NCBI RefSeq assembly: GCF_004745075.1
Contig: NZ_RHFH01000007.1
Location: 124,001 to 188,000, forward strand
Source of the DNA: Brevibacterium sp. S111
GTDB taxonomy: Bacteria; Actinomycetota; Actinomycetes; Actinomycetales; Brevibacteriaceae
Direction of reading: 5' to 3'
DNA: 64,000 nucleotides
A model generated the notes under the pieces. That model made no database searches. It worked only from the letters and a program-made list of their open reading frames with translations, and had not been told where the DNA came from. Shown here piece after piece: positions 35,239-45,290 of the stretch. Every line of letters begins with the position of its first letter. Position 1 is the first letter of the stretch. Made by a program: the position numbers and the translations under genes.

Positions 35239-36006
35239 TCAGCGGGAGACGAGGGTCGTCTCGAACGAGTAGAGGTCGGGGCGATAGCAGTGGTCGCCCC
35301 ATTCGACGATCCCTCCGCTGTGGTCGTGTGCGGTGCGGTGCATCGTCAGCAGCGGCGCACCCGTTTCGATCTCCAGGAGCTCGCCCTCTTCCGCATCGGC
35401 CGCCTTCGCTCCGATTCGCTGTTGGGCCACGGAGAACACGACTCCGCGCGCCCGCAGGGTTTCGTAGAGGCCGGAGTTCACGAGCTCCTCGGCGGTGATA
35501 TCGGTGAATCGGGCGGGCAGGACATTGTGCAGGATGGCCAGCGGCGTCGACCCGATGAGGCGCAGGCGCCGCAGATGCAGGCTGGGGGATCCGATGGGCA
35601 CCCCCAGCCTTTCGGCATTGTCGGCGTCTGCGGCTTCGACGCGGTGGGAGAGGACGACGGTCTTCGGCGGATTGCCAGACTTCTCGAGGTCCTCGTAGAG
35701 GCTGGTGAGATCGACGGGCCTGGCGACGGGGCGCTGGATCACCTGGGTTCCGATTCCGCGTCTGCGCACCAGCAGCCCTTTGTCCACGAGGTCTTGGATC
35801 GCCTGGCGCACGGTCGGTCGTGACAGGCCGATCCGTTTGGCCATCGCCACCTCGTTCTCGAGCCGGGTTCCGGCGATGAGCTGGCCGGAGGAGATCGCCG
35901 CTTCCAGTCTGCGGGCGATCTGGACATAGAGCGGCACGGCTCCGGGGGAGCGATCGAGGGGACCGAAGAACTCTGCCGGCAGTTCGGTCTCGGGTTCGCG
36001 TGCCAT
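35239..36006 (-). CDS. GntR/HutC-type regulator, probable inositol repressor (IolR-like)
   Basis: 255 residues. An N-terminal winged helix (about 22-90) carries VPLYVQIARRLEAAISSGQL and the recognition segment GLSRPTVRQAIQDLVDKGLL, then RRRGIGTQV. The C-terminal UTRA ligand domain (about 100-250) has the HutC-subfamily pattern LRLIGSTPLAILHNVLP and a VEWGDHCYRPDLYSFE ending. It is the third gene behind a Gfo/Idh dehydrogenase and a TIM-barrel isomerase and lies just upstream of iolC. Shared operator pairs before both transcription units point to repression of both, relieved by an inositol-derived sugar. Confidence 0.87.
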   Translation of the reverse strand: MAREPETELPAEFFGPLDRSPGAVPLYVQIARRLEAAISSGQLIAGTRLENEVAMAKRIGLSRPTVRQAIQDLVDKGLLVRRRGIGTQVIQRPVARPVDLTSLYEDLEKSGNPPKTVVLSHRVEAADADNAERLGVPIGSPSLHLRRLRLIGSTPLAILHNVLPARFTDITAEELVNSGLYETLRARGVVFSVAQQRIGAKAADAEEGELLEIETGAPLLTMHRTAHDHSGGIVEWGDHCYRPDLYSFETTLVSR

Positions 36007-36039
36007 GTGCTCCTGTCCTGTCGTGGTCTGCGTCTGAGC

Positions 36040-37068
36040 TTACTCGGCGGGAGCAGCCGACGAGGGCTGACCCGCTGAATTCGCCGACTCGGCAGCGGTG
36101 AGCAGAACCTCGGCGGCGGTCTGCAGCCCCTCGATGCGTCCCAGGGATTCGTCTTCGTGCTCGATGTGCACAGCGATGTCCGGGTCGACCTTCTTCAGGG
36201 CCGAGATGAACCGGTTCCAGAAATCCTGGTCGTGGCCATGACCAAGGGCGACGAAGTCCCACGAGGAGCCCAGCGGCCATGCGTTGATCGCGGCACCGCC
36301 TCGGAGCTCGGTGATCCGCTCGCCGGTGAATCGCGTGTGCCGATCGTCGAGGACGCCGTGGATCTTCGCGGCCTCGTTGATGCGCACATCCTTGGCCGCG
36401 GCATGGACGACGAGTTCGCCGAGGTGCTCGATCGCTGCGACCGGATCGATGCCCTGCCAGAACAGATGGGAGGGATCCATCTCCGCGCCGACGTTCTCAG
36501 CCCCGATGCTCTCGACGAGACGCTCGAGTGTGGCGGGATTGAATACGAGGTTGTGCGGATGCATTTCGATGGCGATCTTCACACCATTGTCGCCGGCGAG
36601 CCGATCGAGATCTGCCCAGATCGGGGTGGCTGCGGCCCACTGTTCGTCGAGTGTGTCGAGCAGTGAGGACTCCCAGGGGTTGACGACCCACGTCGGTTTG
36701 GGTGCCGAGGCGTCCGCGCCCGGCAGTCCGGACATCGTCACCACTCGAGTCTGACCGAGCCGGTTCGCCACGGCGATGGCACGTTCGATGTCGCTCAGCG
36801 TCGGCGGGCCGATCTGCGGATCGGGGTGGAGCGGGTTGCCATTGGCATTGAGGCCCGCCAGCTCGACCCCCGCCTCGGCGAAGGTGCCGAGGTACTCGTC
36901 TCGCGCATCATCGGAGGTGAGGATGTCATCGATCGTCGGCATATGGACGGGTGGGAGGAATCCGCCGACGTTGATCTCTGCCGCGCTGAGGCCGAGCTCT
37001 CTGAGCACGGTCAGGGCCTCGGGCAGCGGGCGGTCGTGCAGGATGGCTGTGTAGGCGCCGAATTTCAT
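36040..37068 (-). CDS. Sugar phosphate isomerase/epimerase (inositol-linked TIM barrel)
   Basis: 342 residues of the xylose isomerase-like TIM barrel family. It starts MKFGAYTAILHDRPLPEALTV-like and includes INVGGFLPPVHMP, TRVVTMSGLPG, VKIAIEMHPHNLVFNP, GAEMDPSHLFWQGIDPVAAI, VVHAAAKDVRINE and a late FVALGHGHDQDFW. Such genes pair with Gfo/Idh dehydrogenases in inositol and other sugar-acid gene sets. Here it overlaps the upstream dehydrogenase by 4 bp and precedes the GntR regulator by 33 bp. The natural substrate may be an inosose or a related ketose; not determined by sequence. Confidence 0.84.
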   Translation of the reverse strand: MKFGAYTAILHDRPLPEALTVLRELGLSAAEINVGGFLPPVHMPTIDDILTSDDARDEYLGTFAEAGVELAGLNANGNPLHPDPQIGPPTLSDIERAIAVANRLGQTRVVTMSGLPGADASAPKPTWVVNPWESSLLDTLDEQWAAATPIWADLDRLAGDNGVKIAIEMHPHNLVFNPATLERLVESIGAENVGAEMDPSHLFWQGIDPVAAIEHLGELVVHAAAKDVRINEAAKIHGVLDDRHTRFTGERITELRGGAAINAWPLGSSWDFVALGHGHDQDFWNRFISALKKVDPDIAVHIEHEDESLGRIEGLQTAAEVLLTAAESANSAGQPSSAAPAE

Positions 37069-38249
37069 GACTGAACCTCTTTCTCATGTCCGTTGTCGTT
37101 GGCCGAGTCGATGACCGCATCTCGGACCTGGAGTGCATGCAGGCCATCGGAGAATGGTGCACAGCGAGGCAGGGAGTCCGCCTCGGCGATGCCGGCGACC
37201 TCATCGAGGAAGGCCCGGGCCTGGAAGACGAACCCGTCGTTTTGGCCCACTCCCACTCCGGGCGCGGCCATTGCCAGCCCGTTCGCGATATAGGGGTGCT
37301 CGGGTCCCAGCTGTATCGTCGTCAATCCGGTGGCCGCCGCGTCGTCGATGCTGCGGTTGAGGACGATCTGGCCGGGCAAGCGGAAGTCGAAGCCGGCGGA
37401 GCCGTTGGCGCAGAAGACTTCGACTCCGAGGCTGTTGGGGTGGCCCGCGGCGATCCGCGAGACTTGGAGGAAACCGGCCCCGGTGGGGAATTCGACGCCG
37501 AATCCGGCGTAGTCGTCGTTGCCGACCGGTTCGTATTCGTCGCTGACCTCGGCGTGGTCGTGTCCGACCACGTGACCCAGCGGGAGCGGGCGGGAGGTGA
37601 TGGCGGTGTGGAAACGTCCGCCGGAGACCTTCCGGATGGGCCCGGCGAGGAATTCGACGGTGTCGGTGAGGTGGCTGCCGACATCGGCAAGAGCTCCGCT
37701 GCCAAGTTCGCCGCGGTAGCGCCAGCTCATCGGGGCAGTGGGGGAGCAGGCGTAATCGGTCCAGTACCAGGCGTTGATGTGGTGGACCTCGCCCAGAGTG
37801 CCGTCGTTGATGAAGTCCTTGATCGCGGCGAGGCCCGGTGCGCGTCGGAAGGTGAAGCCGAGGCGCGCGACAGAGTCTGCGTCGTTCGCGGCGGCGACCA
37901 TGGATTCGGCGTCGGTGACGGTGTCGGTCAGCGGTTTCTCGCACAGGACGTGCTTGCCCACGGCCAACAGGGCTTCGACGATCTGCTGATGGAGGGAGTT
38001 GGCGACGACGACGCTGACGATGTCGATGTCATCGGCGTCGACGATGTGCTGCCAATCGGTGTCATGACGGGTGAACCCGTAACGAGCGGCGGTGGCTGCG
38101 GCAAGATCGCCGGCGATGTCGCAGACGGAGACGAGTTCGAGGTCCGGCAGGCTTCCGATTCCGGCGGCAGGGGCGGCTCGCCAGGCAGCGGCGTGTGCTC
38201 GACCGGCCATTCCGGCACCGATGACCGCGATTCCGAGTCGCTGGGGCAT
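37065..38249 (-). CDS. Gfo/Idh/MocA oxidoreductase (second inositol-type dehydrogenase)
   Basis: 394 residues from ATG 38249, with AAGGAG 6 nt before it; a frame extension to 38270 has no such site. The Rossmann motif IAVIGAGMAGRAHAAAW (about 7-23), the VLCEKPLTDT motif with catalytic Lys (about 100), and the GALADVGSHLTDTVEFL substrate segment (about 190) are typical of the family. The length and the HINAWYWTDYACSP sequence match the longer subgroup active on inositols or related polyols. First gene of a three-gene unit with the isomerase and GntR gene. It may oxidise another inositol isomer (scyllo- or D-chiro-) or duplicate the operon enzyme. Confidence 0.86.
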   Translation of the reverse strand: MPQRLGIAVIGAGMAGRAHAAAWRAAPAAGIGSLPDLELVSVCDIAGDLAAATAARYGFTRHDTDWQHIVDADDIDIVSVVVANSLHQQIVEALLAVGKHVLCEKPLTDTVTDAESMVAAANDADSVARLGFTFRRAPGLAAIKDFINDGTLGEVHHINAWYWTDYACSPTAPMSWRYRGELGSGALADVGSHLTDTVEFLAGPIRKVSGGRFHTAITSRPLPLGHVVGHDHAEVSDEYEPVGNDDYAGFGVEFPTGAGFLQVSRIAAGHPNSLGVEVFCANGSAGFDFRLPGQIVLNRSIDDAAATGLTTIQLGPEHPYIANGLAMAAPGVGVGQNDGFVFQARAFLDEVAGIAEADSLPRCAPFSDGLHALQVRDAVIDSANDNGHEKEVQS

Positions 38250-38388
38250 GGGATTCTCCTTCGAATGCATGCGGGTGTCTGTGCTGCACGTGAGGCGCGC
38301 TTCGTCGGTGCGTGCAATCAGCGCGCATGGACGAGCAGTGCTCTCCGTCGTTCCCTGGGCGGGACGCAGTCACCACGCTACAGGCAAA

Positions 38389-38435
38389 TTTGTCAGGTCA
38401 AAAGAGAATTCAAAGCATTATTTGTCATTACATGA
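38389..38435 (-). promoter_or_regulatory. Paired operators upstream of the dehydrogenase-isomerase-gntR unit
   Basis: TTTGTCAGGTCAAA (38389-38402) and TTTGTCATTACAT (38421-38433) repeat the two elements found before iolC, with one or two changes each, in the same order but 32 bp apart. They lie 140-185 bp upstream of the first gene. The match to both copies elsewhere in the window makes a common regulator likely. Confidence 0.62.
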
Positions 38436-38481
38436 AATTTTTTGGGTTGCCCCGCGGAAGTCGCGCAGGCAGTGAATAGAA

Positions 38482-38544
38482 GAAGCGGCCGGCAGGTGAG
38501 CCCCAAGATCCATCAGATCGTGGAGCGCACCTGCCGGCCGCTTC
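38482..38544 (-). terminator. Long-stem terminator downstream of argG
   Basis: A perfect 17-bp inverted repeat, GAAGCGGCCGGCAGGTG at 38482-38498 and its complement at 38528-38544, with a 29-nt loop. It is 76 nt after the argG stop on the minus strand. It has no U-tract, like many high-GC actinobacterial terminators. Confidence 0.65.
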
Positions 38545-38619
38545 CAGTTCTCAGCCGGAGGCCGCGAGTCTCATGCTGCGCAGTGTCTCCGGAAGCTCTC
38601 GAACCGTCCGGCGCGGAAC

Positions 38620-40101
<1,482 letters not shown>

Positions 40102-40137
40102 TTATGTGCCAGGTGGGGGTGGTCTGCGGTTTGCCGC

Positions 40138-40189
40138 GCCGCGGACCCTCGCCGTGCACCCTCGCCGCGGACCCTCGCCGCAGACCCGC
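40138..40189. repeat. Tandem 13-bp repeats
   Basis: Four head-to-tail units GCCGCGGACCCTC / GCCGTGCACCCTC / GCCGCGGACCCTC / GCCGCAGACCCGC start at 40138, 40151, 40164 and 40177. Noncoding, about 100 bp upstream of argG. Confidence 0.8.
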
Positions 40190-40455
40190 GCCGCGCTCTC
40201 CCTACGGCGACTGAACCGAGAGGACGTCAGCGGCTCAGTTCGCTGTACGCCCTGAGGCTTCCGGCGACCTCGAAGCGCTCCTGACCGAAGCCGCTCACAG
40301 CGGTGGGTCTCCGCCTCCGAATTCGAGGTCTGAGCAGGGCCCACCTCACAGCGGCACCGAGGCCCGGTAGCCCGTTGGCTGCGCGACGGCCCGGTTGCCT
40401 CGCGACCAGGTGGCTTCGCGACAGCCAGGTGGCCCGGTAGCTTCGTGCGAATATT

Positions 40456-40533
40456 GGTCGCTATCGGATACTCGGGTCGAAAGTTAGGTCGCTATCGGAT
40501 ACTTTTTGCCGCCAGAAATGTCCGATGGTGACC
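40456..40533. repeat. Palindromic repeat element, left copy
   Basis: Two direct copies of GGTCGCTATCGGATA (40456-40470 and 40487-40501; 31 bp apart) are followed 32 bp later by an inverted related copy TGTCCGATGGTGACC (40519-40533). It begins 8 bp past the stop of the DUF559 gene. The same plan, with spacing 31 then 32 bp, recurs at 41,974. The second and third copies can form a hairpin. Confidence 0.8.
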
Positions 40534-40541
40534 TATATTCT

Positions 40542-41465
40542 TCATTGCAGCCCGAGGTGGTGGCGGATATCGCGCTCGAGTTGCTGACGACTGGTCGATT
40601 TTGTCACCCGAATGACGGTCCAGCCGGCTGCTCTCAGCGCGTTGACTCGATCGATGTCGGCAGCCCATTGGTATTCGGAGATTCGGTGATGATCTCCCTC
40701 GTACTCCAGCGCAAGCTTTTTCTTCGGGTAGCCGAGGTCGGGATGCAGGGTGCGATCGATCGTCGGACAGTACACGGCAGGGTGGACCTCTGGTTCAGGC
40801 AGGTTTCGGGAGATGGCCCAGAGGCGGAGGTCTGTTTCCATCGGCGAGTCGACGTCTTCTCGAATGAGGTCGACAGCGGCTTCGAGCTTTGGCCTGGCCC
40901 TGAGGTGTTTTGTTTCGGAGATGTGCTCGGTCAAAGTCGCCAACGTGAATTGGGGTGGGCTCTTCCAGTTGCCGATCGCCGCGTCACCAACTTTCACCAG
41001 CGACTCCACCGAACAGACGGAAGCGAGCTGGCTGAATACCTGAAGTGGGTTCAGGACCGGCAACTTCAACCACTCGATTGATCTGAGCGTTCTCATTCGA
41101 TGCAGTGTGATGCCTCTTCTGCGAATGCGTTTGTTGATGTCCGAAGTTCCCAGATGAAGAATGTCGCTTCTGAGTGAGCTGGGCAACGGCCACCCGAATA
41201 GGCGTGCAGCAGTTTCTCTGCAGGCGACGACCCCCGGGTGTCTGTAGACGATGGCCGTCAACAGCTGCGCCTCATCGATCCATGCGTCATCTGCCCAAGT
41301 GGGTATCGGGAATTCGGTGGAGACAGAGCCGTCGAAGCGGATACCCCACGTGGCAGGAGGAAAACCACGCCCGGACCTGATGTCGTACTCGGAGGCTCCT
41401 CGCGCTCGCGCTTCCGAAACCGAGAGGACTGCTGGGTAGTGCGCATAGTTCACCGGATGCTTCAT
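40542..41465 (-). CDS. DUF559/AbiEi-like protein with PD-(D/E)xK nuclease-type C-terminus
   Basis: 307 residues from ATG 41465 (MKHPVNYAHYPAVL); the upstream extension has no homology. The N-terminal half resembles the AbiEi antitoxin-like winged-helix region common in actinobacteria (SVSEARARGASEYDIRSGRG). The C-terminal third shows a Vsr/DUF559-like restriction nuclease core: LHPDLGYPKKKLALEYEGDHHR with candidate catalytic Asp, Glu and following residues, then WAADIDRVNALRAAGW and VIRVTK. No toxin partner or methylase adjoins it. Two related palindromic elements lie on either side. Function unproven; possible roles are defence or DNA repair. Confidence 0.72.
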   Translation of the reverse strand: MKHPVNYAHYPAVLSVSEARARGASEYDIRSGRGFPPATWGIRFDGSVSTEFPIPTWADDAWIDEAQLLTAIVYRHPGVVACRETAARLFGWPLPSSLRSDILHLGTSDINKRIRRRGITLHRMRTLRSIEWLKLPVLNPLQVFSQLASVCSVESLVKVGDAAIGNWKSPPQFTLATLTEHISETKHLRARPKLEAAVDLIREDVDSPMETDLRLWAISRNLPEPEVHPAVYCPTIDRTLHPDLGYPKKKLALEYEGDHHRISEYQWAADIDRVNALRAAGWTVIRVTKSTSRQQLERDIRHHLGLQ

Positions 41466-42170
41466 GCACAGATAGTTCACGGGGGTTCTGGGCGAGGGAA
41501 GACCTGCCCGAGGCGGTTGTGGTCGACTGTTGCCCATCCACAGGCAGTTCACGCTCGAGCCGCGATGGTGTCCACAGCTGAATGGAGGTGAGTCGGACAG
41601 TTGCCTCGAGCAGACCATGGATGGTTCGCGAGCCGCATACGGGAGGATCCGGGTGGCTGTGCCGACCGCACCCTGAACAGGAGATTCGCTTCGAGGGCGG
41701 GCCTCTGCGGACTCCTGGGTTGCATTCGTGCCAAAGGTGAGGCGGCCACTCCCGGTCGATTCCGAAAGCGAAAAGTATCCGGCGGTGTTCCTTCAGAGCA
41801 AAGCGCAAACGAGTGGGTCGGGTGTGGTCGCGAGAGCAGTGGCGAATCTTTGCACAGGTATGAGTGTCCAAGTGGGTTCTGTGTTGACCAGGTTGGCTCA
41901 GCGATGTGCGCCATCACGGCCATGCCAAGCGAGCAGAAAGGAGGCTGCTACTGGATTCTGCTCGCGAAACAGTGGTCGCAAACGGACATTCGGGCCGAAA
42001 CTTAGGTCGCAATCGGACACTTCGGAGGTCAGAAAATGTCCGATTGCGACCTACATTCGTGAGTGGTGTCCGTTTGCGACCTACGTTCGAGGGAGGTGTC
42101 CGATTGCGACCTACGTTCGTGAGAGGAGTCCGTTTGCGACCACTCTTCGGGGATCCCAGTGCGCCCGCCC
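41466..42170. other. Long intergenic region with repeat array
   Basis: 705 bp between the DUF559 gene start and the end of the APC permease gene. Short frames on both strands read as low-complexity or Cys/Arg-rich sequence without recognisable domains, and I do not accept them as genes. The right third is the repeat array at 41974-42141. Confidence 0.55.
41974..42141. repeat. Palindromic repeat element, right copy with 30-bp tandem array
   Basis: Two copies GGTCGCAAACGGACA (41974-41988) and GGTCGCAATCGGACA (42005-42019) are followed by four inverted copies TGTCCGATTGCGACC or TGTCCGTTTGCGACC at 42037, 42067, 42097 and 42127. The last four are exactly 30 bp apart and alternate between ATT and TTT centres. 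The pair at 42003-42053 forms a perfect 17-bp stem. It ends 30 bp past the APC permease stop. Confidence 0.88.
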
Positions 42171-43733
42171 CTACATCTTCGCCCGGTGGGCTCGGATCGC
42201 CTCGGCGACGGCGATGGCGTCGTCTTCGGGGGCGTCGGATTTCCGGTCGGGGCGGGCGATGAACAGGTAGATGAACCCGACGACGAGGACGACGACGAGG
42301 CCGATGAGGACGATCCAATCGGCGAAGAACGATCCGGAATCCCCTGGCAGCGAGAGCAGGATCATGGCGAAGATCCCGTAGGCCAGAGCCGCAAAGTTGA
42401 CGACGATCCCCCACCCGCGCAGCGACCACGGCCCGGCGGGCTTCCAGCCCTTCAGCCGCTGCCGCAGGGCTCCGGCGACGACCATCTGGAATGCCAGGTA
42501 GATGCCGAGGATCGCGAAGGAGGTCACGGCCACGAGGATTCCGTCGTTGAACCAGATGAGCACGCAGATCAGCGCCGGTGCCGTGCAGGCGACGATGAGC
42601 GCGTTGTGCGGGATCTTCGTGCCGTCGGCGACCTTCGACAGCCAGCGGTGGCCGGGCATCATGCCGTCCCGGGCGAAGCTGAAGATCAGCCGCGAGGCCG
42701 CGGCCTGGAGACTGAGCACGCAGGAGATGAACGCGAGGATCGCGACGAGCAGGAAGAGCTTCGCACCGACGGTGCCGAGGCTGCCCTCGAGGATCGACGG
42801 AATCGGATCCTCGACCTCACCGGCGACGATCGCCTCCAGATTCGGGGCGGCGAGCACGTAGCCGCCGAAGGAGAACAGGGCGGAGATCGCGCCGACGAAG
42901 ATCGTCATGAGCATCGCCTTGGGGATCCCTCGCGCCGGATTCGACACCTCTTCGGCGACATCGCCGCAGGCCTCGAAGCCGTAGAAGAGGAACAGTCCTG
43001 CGATCGCGGCGCCCATGAACACGGGCAGATAGCTGCCGTCACCGGCGGTGCCCATGGTGTCGAAGAAGACGGAGAAGCTGTGCTTGCGTTCGAAGATGAG
43101 GAGGAAGAGGCCGAGTCCGATGACGCCGATGAGTTCGGCGAAGAGACCGATGCGGGCGATCCTGGCCAGCCATTTCGTGCCGGAGAAGTTGATCGCCAGG
43201 GCCAACACCAGCAGGGCGAGGCCGAGGACGAGGGTGGTGTTCCGGTTGAGTGTGAGTCCGAAGAGGCTGGCGAGGAATCCGCTGCCGAACTCGGCCACCG
43301 AGGTGATGGTGACGATGAGCGCGCAGATGTAGACCCAGGCCGCCATCCACGCATAGCGCTTGCTCCACAGGCGACGCGCCCATGGGTAGATGCCGCCGGC
43401 GATGGGGAACTGGGAGACGACCTCACCGAAGACGAGTGCGACGAGCAGCTGCCCGCAGGCGACGATGACGATCCACCAGATCGCCGGCGGCCCACCGGTG
43501 GACAGAGCGACGGCCAGCAGCGAATAGACGCCGACGAGCGGGGAGAGATAGGTGAAGCCGAGTGCGAAGTTCGCCCACGGACTCATCGACCGTTCGAAGG
43601 AGTCGCCGTAGCCGAGGACCGCGAGGTGGTCGGAGTCGGAGAGATGGTCGCCCTGCGACCCGGCGTTGCGGTGGCCGCCAGCGGAGTTGTGATCGCCCGA
43701 GGGATGGTGGTCGTCGGAGAGATGATCGGACAT
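42171..43733 (-). CDS. APC-superfamily amino acid permease
   Basis: 520 residues from ATG 43733, with AAGGA 9 nt upstream. About 12 membrane segments follow a 38-residue hydrophilic head rich in His (11 in the first 36 residues). APC landmarks are FALGFTYLSPLVGVYSL in helix 1, GEVVSQFPIAGGIYPWARRLW after helix 2, GFEACGDVAEEVSNPARGIPKA before helix 7 and FSFARDGMMPGHRWLSKV. It most resembles broad amino acid or polyamine/GABA permeases. Substrate not determined. The His-rich head is unusual and could bind metal. Confidence 0.87.
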   Translation of the reverse strand: MSDHLSDDHHPSGDHNSAGGHRNAGSQGDHLSDSDHLAVLGYGDSFERSMSPWANFALGFTYLSPLVGVYSLLAVALSTGGPPAIWWIVIVACGQLLVALVFGEVVSQFPIAGGIYPWARRLWSKRYAWMAAWVYICALIVTITSVAEFGSGFLASLFGLTLNRNTTLVLGLALLVLALAINFSGTKWLARIARIGLFAELIGVIGLGLFLLIFERKHSFSVFFDTMGTAGDGSYLPVFMGAAIAGLFLFYGFEACGDVAEEVSNPARGIPKAMLMTIFVGAISALFSFGGYVLAAPNLEAIVAGEVEDPIPSILEGSLGTVGAKLFLLVAILAFISCVLSLQAAASRLIFSFARDGMMPGHRWLSKVADGTKIPHNALIVACTAPALICVLIWFNDGILVAVTSFAILGIYLAFQMVVAGALRQRLKGWKPAGPWSLRGWGIVVNFAALAYGIFAMILLSLPGDSGSFFADWIVLIGLVVVLVVGFIYLFIARPDRKSDAPEDDAIAVAEAIRAHRAKM

Positions 43734-43992
43734 GGTGATGTTCCTTCATTCGAATCGTCGTTGATCCTGGTTCTGTCGGTCATCGTATCCCCGATTCCTC
43801 CGCACGGAGACGAAAGCGTTCGCGCGCGTCTCACTCGCCCCGATTCCGGATCGCTCGGCGGATCTCGTCCACGCGACTGAGCGCGATTTCATCCTCGCGG
43901 CGGAGGTGGCAGACCGCTGCGGGACATAGGTTGGAACCAGGAAAAGCACCGGGAGTCGAGTTCTGGTCACCGGTGAGGAACGAGGAGGAGCC

Positions 43993-45195
43993 GTGAACAT
44001 GTACACGGAAGCCAACCGGAAATCCGCCGAGGCGGCCCGCCCGGCAGGTGCCGAAACACCGACCGAAACAGCAGCGCCACCCGAAACCCCAGCATCGCTC
44101 GCGGCTGCCGAACCTGCGGTCCCGGCGGCCCCGGCCGTCGATGCGAAGGGCCGACCGCTCGCTGTGGTCCCTGCGACGGTGCCGTGGCTCGAAGTCGCCA
44201 TCTTCGTCGTCATCGCATTCGCACTGGCCTGGCTCGTCTGCCTGCCGCTGTGGATCTCCGGCAAGGGACTCAGTGATCCACTCGCCGTTCAGGTCTACGG
44301 GGCCGTGATGATGTTCTCGCCGCTGGTCGCCGGCATCGTCGCGCTCACCGTCCAGCGCAAACGGGCCAAGCGTGCCCGCCGACCGATGGCGAGCGTGCCG
44401 CGCTACCTCGGAATCGGGCCGCTGCGCCCCATCGGCCGAGTGATCTGGATGACCGTCGCCGCGTTCTTCGGCACCTTCGTCCTCGTGGTCCTCGGCTACC
44501 TCGTCGCCTCGGCCCTCGGTTGGCTCACGCTCGACCTCACCGGGCTGTCCGGCTTCAGGACTCAGCTCGCGTCCATCCCGGGTGCGGAATCGCTGCCGAT
44601 CGTCGCCGCCCTTGCGATCTATCTTGCGCTCATGATCTTCGGATCACTGTTCAATGTGATCGTCACCTTCGGAGAGGAATCCGGGTGGCGAGGCTGGCTG
44701 CTCACCAGCCTGCGGCCCTTGGGCACCTGGCCGGCGCTGCTCATCGTCGGTGTCATCTGGGGCCTGTGGCACGCACCCCTGATCCTGCTCGGATACAACT
44801 TCAACCGCCCCGACATCACCGGACTCGGATTCATGGTCGGCGGATGTGTGATGGTCGGCATCCTCTTCGGCTGGCTGCGTCTGCGCACCGGTTCGGTCTG
44901 GCCGGCCGTCTTCGCCCATGCCGCACTCAACGGTTCGGCCGGCATGCTGCTCGCTCTGGTCATGGGCACGTCCGGACCGACCCCGGATCCCGCGCTGATC
45001 ACTCTGCTCGGAGTCTCCGGATGGATCACCTCGGCGATCGTCATCGCTGTTCTCATCGCCACCGGTCAGTTCCGCAGGCAGCCCGAACTCGGCATCAAGA
45101 TCAAACCCGCCCCTGCCGGTGCTGAGGTCCCCGTCGAACCGGCCACGGCTGTGCCAGGAGCGCCGACCACGCCCGAGATGGCCCCGAGAGACTGA
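43993..45195 (+). CDS. CPBP-family intramembrane metalloprotease
   Basis: 400 residues from GTG 43993, preceded by GAGGAGG; ATG 43999 is an alternative. A Pro/Ala-rich head (1-60) precedes about eight membrane segments. CPBP (CAAX protease and bacteriocin-processing) motifs are intact: Glu-Glu with Arg in FGEESGWRGWLL (about 227-238), His in WGLWHAPLILLG (about 257-268) and His/Asn in FAHAALNGS (about 306-314). Substrates unknown; family members process peptides or confer bacteriocin immunity. The C-terminal 50 residues are Pro/Ala-rich. Confidence 0.9.
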   Translation: MNMYTEANRKSAEAARPAGAETPTETAAPPETPASLAAAEPAVPAAPAVDAKGRPLAVVPATVPWLEVAIFVVIAFALAWLVCLPLWISGKGLSDPLAVQVYGAVMMFSPLVAGIVALTVQRKRAKRARRPMASVPRYLGIGPLRPIGRVIWMTVAAFFGTFVLVVLGYLVASALGWLTLDLTGLSGFRTQLASIPGAESLPIVAALAIYLALMIFGSLFNVIVTFGEESGWRGWLLTSLRPLGTWPALLIVGVIWGLWHAPLILLGYNFNRPDITGLGFMVGGCVMVGILFGWLRLRTGSVWPAVFAHAALNGSAGMLLALVMGTSGPTPDPALITLLGVSGWITSAIVIAVLIATGQFRRQPELGIKIKPAPAGAEVPVEPATAVPGAPTTPEMAPRD

Positions 45196-45211
45196 AGCCG
45201 ATCGGACCTCT

Positions 45212-45250
45212 CGCCGAGGTCGCCCCCGATTTTGAGGGGCGACCTCGGCG
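45212..45250 (+). terminator. Terminator after CPBP protease
   Basis: CGCCGAGGTCGCCCC (45212-45226) and GGGGCGACCTCGGCG (45236-45250) form a perfect 15-bp stem with a 9-nt loop, 16 nt after the stop. Confidence 0.82.
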
Positions 45251-45290
45251 TCCGCTAGGCTCGACTCCTCACAACCCAAAGGAGAACTCC

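Noticed and set aside
41601..42005. 134-codon plus-strand frame in the long gap before the APC gene
   Set aside because: Cys/Arg/Gly-rich sequence without a ribosome-binding site, running into the repeat array. Overlapping frames of similar length exist on both strands, which is typical of noncoding DNA.
42037..42141. CRISPR-like regular 30-bp array
   Set aside because: The repeated part is only about 15 bp, the intervening bases are themselves similar (TACGTTCG...), inverted copies occur beside it, and there are no cas genes. This is a palindromic tandem array, not a CRISPR locus.
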